Position numbers and translations under genes: made by a program. Positions 61,525-64,000 of a stretch of DNA of 64,000 bases are shown piece by piece (the stretch's first letter is position 1; each line of letters opens with the position of its first letter). The notes beneath the pieces were generated by a model. It saw only the letters and a program-made list of their open reading frames with translations. It ran no database searches and had not been told where the DNA came from. This stretch comes from Hemileia vastatrix (Eukaryota; Basidiomycota; Pucciniomycetes; Pucciniales; Zaghouaniaceae). Location of the stretch: contig JASXTE010000004.1 of NCBI GenBank assembly GCA_030280995.1, positions 13,844,501 to 13,908,500 on the forward strand. The letters run 5' to 3'.

Positions 61525-62583
61525 TTTAAGATTTTACTGAAATGAAGAAAAGAGACAATAAGATTAATTAGTCTTTATTTTTGATTTTTATTTAACAAAA
61601 AATAAAATAAAAATAATAAAAAAATCTTTTTCAAGATAAAAATCAACTAAATAAAATTAATTTATTAATTTAAAAATAATTTAAAACCAGGATTATAATA
61701 TAATCAACTGTAGAAATAAATTAAAAATTTTTATTAAAAATTTTAATTATTTTCAGGATTCAAATCAAATAATTTATTACCAGGACTTATTGTTAACTGA
61801 AGTAATCAAATATGAACCTTTATTAATTTAACAAAATTTTATTAAACTGATAACTTAACTACCAGGACTTAATGTCAACTGAAGCAATTAAATATGAATT
61901 TTTATTTTAAAATTTTATTAAGCTGATCACTTAACTACCAGGACTTAATTTCAACTGAAATAATTAAATATGAGTTTTATTAATTAAAATATTTATTGAA
62001 CTACCAGCACTCAAGGTCAACTGAAGTAATTAAATATGAATTATATATTAATTAAAAATATTATTTTCAGGAAAATTTGTCAACTGTAACAATTAAATTA
62101 ATCAGGACAAATGTCAACTGAAAAGATTATAATAATTAATATTAAAATATAATTATTTTATTACCTCTGGGACTAAGAACACTTATTGCTCTATTATGGT
62201 CAACCAGGAAAAATAAAAAAAAATATAATAATAAAAATAAAAATCCAAACTACCAGACACCTCCCCCTGTAAAATGAGCAATTTAATTCCACTTACACAG
62301 TGCTGAGTAAAAGGAAATACGTAGCAAATGAAGACAGAAGAGTAACCCACAAATAGTAATGTCAATAATTACCACAATATATACGACATTTAGTCAATAT
62401 ATGAACCTAATTTTTGGAGCGCGGTTTGATTCCCGTTCGCAGAAAAAATTTTTTGTCACGTGACATATGACGTTTGTTGTTTTTGTCGCTTTCTCGTCCT
62501 TACAGGTATTCGAACACCGATGGTCCCTTCAATTACGCCCTCAAATCACAATGCGCCGTCAATAATTCAGAAAGGCCCTCAAT
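61525..62583 (-). other. Gypsy 5' leader, AT-rich, with local repeats
   Basis: Between the gag start and the 5' LTR. Positions 61770-62110 carry a repeated ACCAGGACTT...GTCAACTGAA motif in about six degenerate copies. Next to the LTR (62505-62583) is a GC-richer stretch with GGTATTCGAACACC, which contains a tRNA B-box-like word; the primer site could not be assigned. Confidence 0.5.
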
Positions 62584-63373
62584 TTTCAAGGGGTGCTTTT
62601 GGTCTAGAAGCTTGGTTCGAGGTTTATAAGAGGAAATTTAGGGTTTTATTGAACTCTCAAAGAATAGTACGTATTTCTTTAATCAAAATAATTGTTTTAC
62701 TCAAATAAAAGAGGTAGTTATAAGATATCAATATAAATTATAGATTAGAATTACGGTGCTGTAAATACTAAAGTTATAAATTATAGGAATAAATGTATTT
62801 TTGTGAGTGTAATAGTAATGTAAGTAATAAAAGAATGATTTGAAAAGCACAAAGTAAGAGGCCTTTCATAAGCAAAACATGAGAGAATAAAATATAAGGA
62901 ACTTACACCATATATTGTAAGCATGTGAGAAAATAAATGACTGAAAGGAGTACATATATGACACAAGAATTAAATAAACTGGTACTTAAACAAGGACATC
63001 AAATTTATTATCAATAAAGTTTGAGTTCCTTGGACTGTCACAATTAATTACACAATAATTAATTAATTATATTACTTTCACGGGATTACAGATCTCTCAC
63101 TGAGGTAATATAATTGTTTTAAAGTTTTTTTATTATAATTTTATTATTAAATTCTATTCCCATTGACTTATACCATTGAGCACGGTGTTAGGGAGTAAAA
63201 TTGTAAGGGACATTTTATTTACACTAATTAATTATATTACTTATTGTACTTACTAGTTAATTGTAATTAATGCTTAAGTAGGTAATTAATTATTAGTAAG
63301 AAGAAGGGGCGTGGCTTCAACTCAGTAAAATAATTAATTATTTTACTTGTTAAGTCTAGTAGCCTGGCTGACA
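62584..63373 (-). repeat. 5' LTR of the gypsy element
   Basis: Pairs with 54677-55466. The outer duplication ATATC follows at 63374-63378. Confidence 0.92.
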
Positions 63374-63378
63374 ATATC

Positions 63379-64000
63379 AGTCTTGATGGATCTCTGATTG
63401 AAATCCCAATTTAAATCTCATCCTGAGAATTCTTCAAATTAACTTAAATATTGAGTGTATTTAATGTCTTTGAATTTTTTAAAAAAGGTTTAAAAATGAA
63501 TAAAATGGTATATGATGTAAATGATAAGCTTTAAATTTAAGTACATAGATATCTGGGAATAAAGATACCTATTAAACTCATTTTTATTCAGTTTTTTTAG
63601 ATGAGAGCTATAAGAGCCCTATTCATGAAGAAGTATTATATTTAACCCTATATACATTGATAAAAAGCTTGTCAGGCTTTAAGTTCTTCCCATATTTTAA
63701 ATTCTAACGCATTGGTATATCTATATTCTTTCAACGTGATTGAAAAAACCTACCTCATTAAAAAAGGTAATTTTTATAATGATTTTTCTTAGTGAGTTAT
63801 TCACTTTCTTTAATTTTTATGATGCCTTTTAAAAATATTTAGTTTAATTTATTTTATTTTATTTGATCTGACTTTGCCTAATTTTATTCTATCATACAAT
63901 TTAATACTGTATTATATTATATTATATTTCATTTCATTTCACTTATTATTATTCTATTCAATCTAATTTAATATAATTTTGTTTTTTTTATTTTAGTATA
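63379..64000. other. AT-rich DNA, nothing recognised
   Basis: No gene or repeat apart from TATTATATTATATT-type low complexity near the window end. Confidence 0.5.

Larger units (their letters stand above)
54677..63373 (-). mobile_element. Full-length Ty3/gypsy chromovirus-type retrotransposon
   Basis: Two 790-bp LTRs (54677-55466 and 62584-63373), with ATATC directly outside both (54672-54676 and 63374-63378), a perfect 5-bp target duplication. The LTRs have TGTCA...TGACA-type ends; the right copy has TTTCA. The internal region reads on the minus strand in the order gag, protease, RT, RNase H, integrase, chromodomain, typical of gypsy chromoviruses. A purine tract (AGAGTGAGGGAG) precedes the 3' LTR at 55467-55478. 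By eye the LTRs differ at roughly 4-5% of the positions compared, so the insertion is not recent. Confidence 0.95.

Noticed and set aside
62505..62583. tRNA gene suggested by GGTATTCGAACACC
   Set aside because: Only a B-box-like word; no acceptor stem or anticodon arm could be folded. It is more likely part of the gypsy leader.

Overview
This window looks like nuclear DNA of a rust fungus (Pucciniales) or a close relative. It is very AT-rich, has GT-AG introns of about 60-120 bp, and consists almost entirely of nested transposable elements. Several gene families in it (a Tet-like 2OG-Fe(II) oxygenase, a Rad5/Rad16-type SNF2 ATPase, a Tnp2 transposase, and an unnamed family ending in an LPxxCYSxxYLA motif) are ones I recognise as expanded in rust genomes. 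The lineage call is an inference; no rRNA or housekeeping gene is present to confirm it.

The main result is a 29.3-kb transposon at 267-29540. Its ends are CACTA-like terminal inverted repeats, each carrying a 16-bp palindromic core around TGCTAGCA, and it is flanked by the 3-bp duplication AAT. It interrupts a minus-strand Ty1/copia element: the copia reading frame ends at 29541-29543 inside the RT/RNase H region and resumes exactly in frame at 263-1 once one AAT copy is removed. The giant element carries a decayed Tnp2 transposase (20740-24034), two members of the LPxxCYS family (18540-20241, decayed; 25109-26229, apparently intact), a SNF2/Rad5-like ATPase (26327-28770, decayed), a Tet-like oxygenase (8488-9484, decayed) and a five-exon gene of unknown function (11729-14376, damaged). 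It also holds two unusual palindrome arrays: a 474-bp unit of ten different hairpins repeated three times (4924-6371), and sixteen copies of one 44-bp palindrome separated by spacers that occur in both orientations (15677-17809). A 261-bp related MITE sits in the second array (16801-17061) and a 3.5-kb TIR element lies near the left end (1197-4723).

To the right of the giant element are the rest of the host copia (29544-33222 plus leader), a second copia with 112-bp LTRs (34470-39735), a solo LTR of that family (40953-41065), a Mutator-like element with 9-bp duplications, long TIRs and FAR1-like, zinc-knuckle and OTU domains (40477-43633), remnants of a multi-exon gene (about 43808-45795) with a tRNA-derived SINE in one intron (44986-45538), a Tc1-type transposase fragment (46124-46420), a third degenerate copia (46766-49996), a CACTA-type end (50836-50950), a long AT-rich stretch without recognisable genes, and a complete Ty3/gypsy chromovirus with 790-bp LTRs (54677-63373).

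Nearly every element gene is broken. Many stops are TGA or TAA where TGG, CGA or CAA would be expected, which suggests C-to-T decay. On the giant element, the joint presence of a Tet-like DNA-modifying enzyme, a SNF2 remodeller and a transposase is consistent with an element that once manipulated its own chromatin or methylation state. That functional reading is inference.
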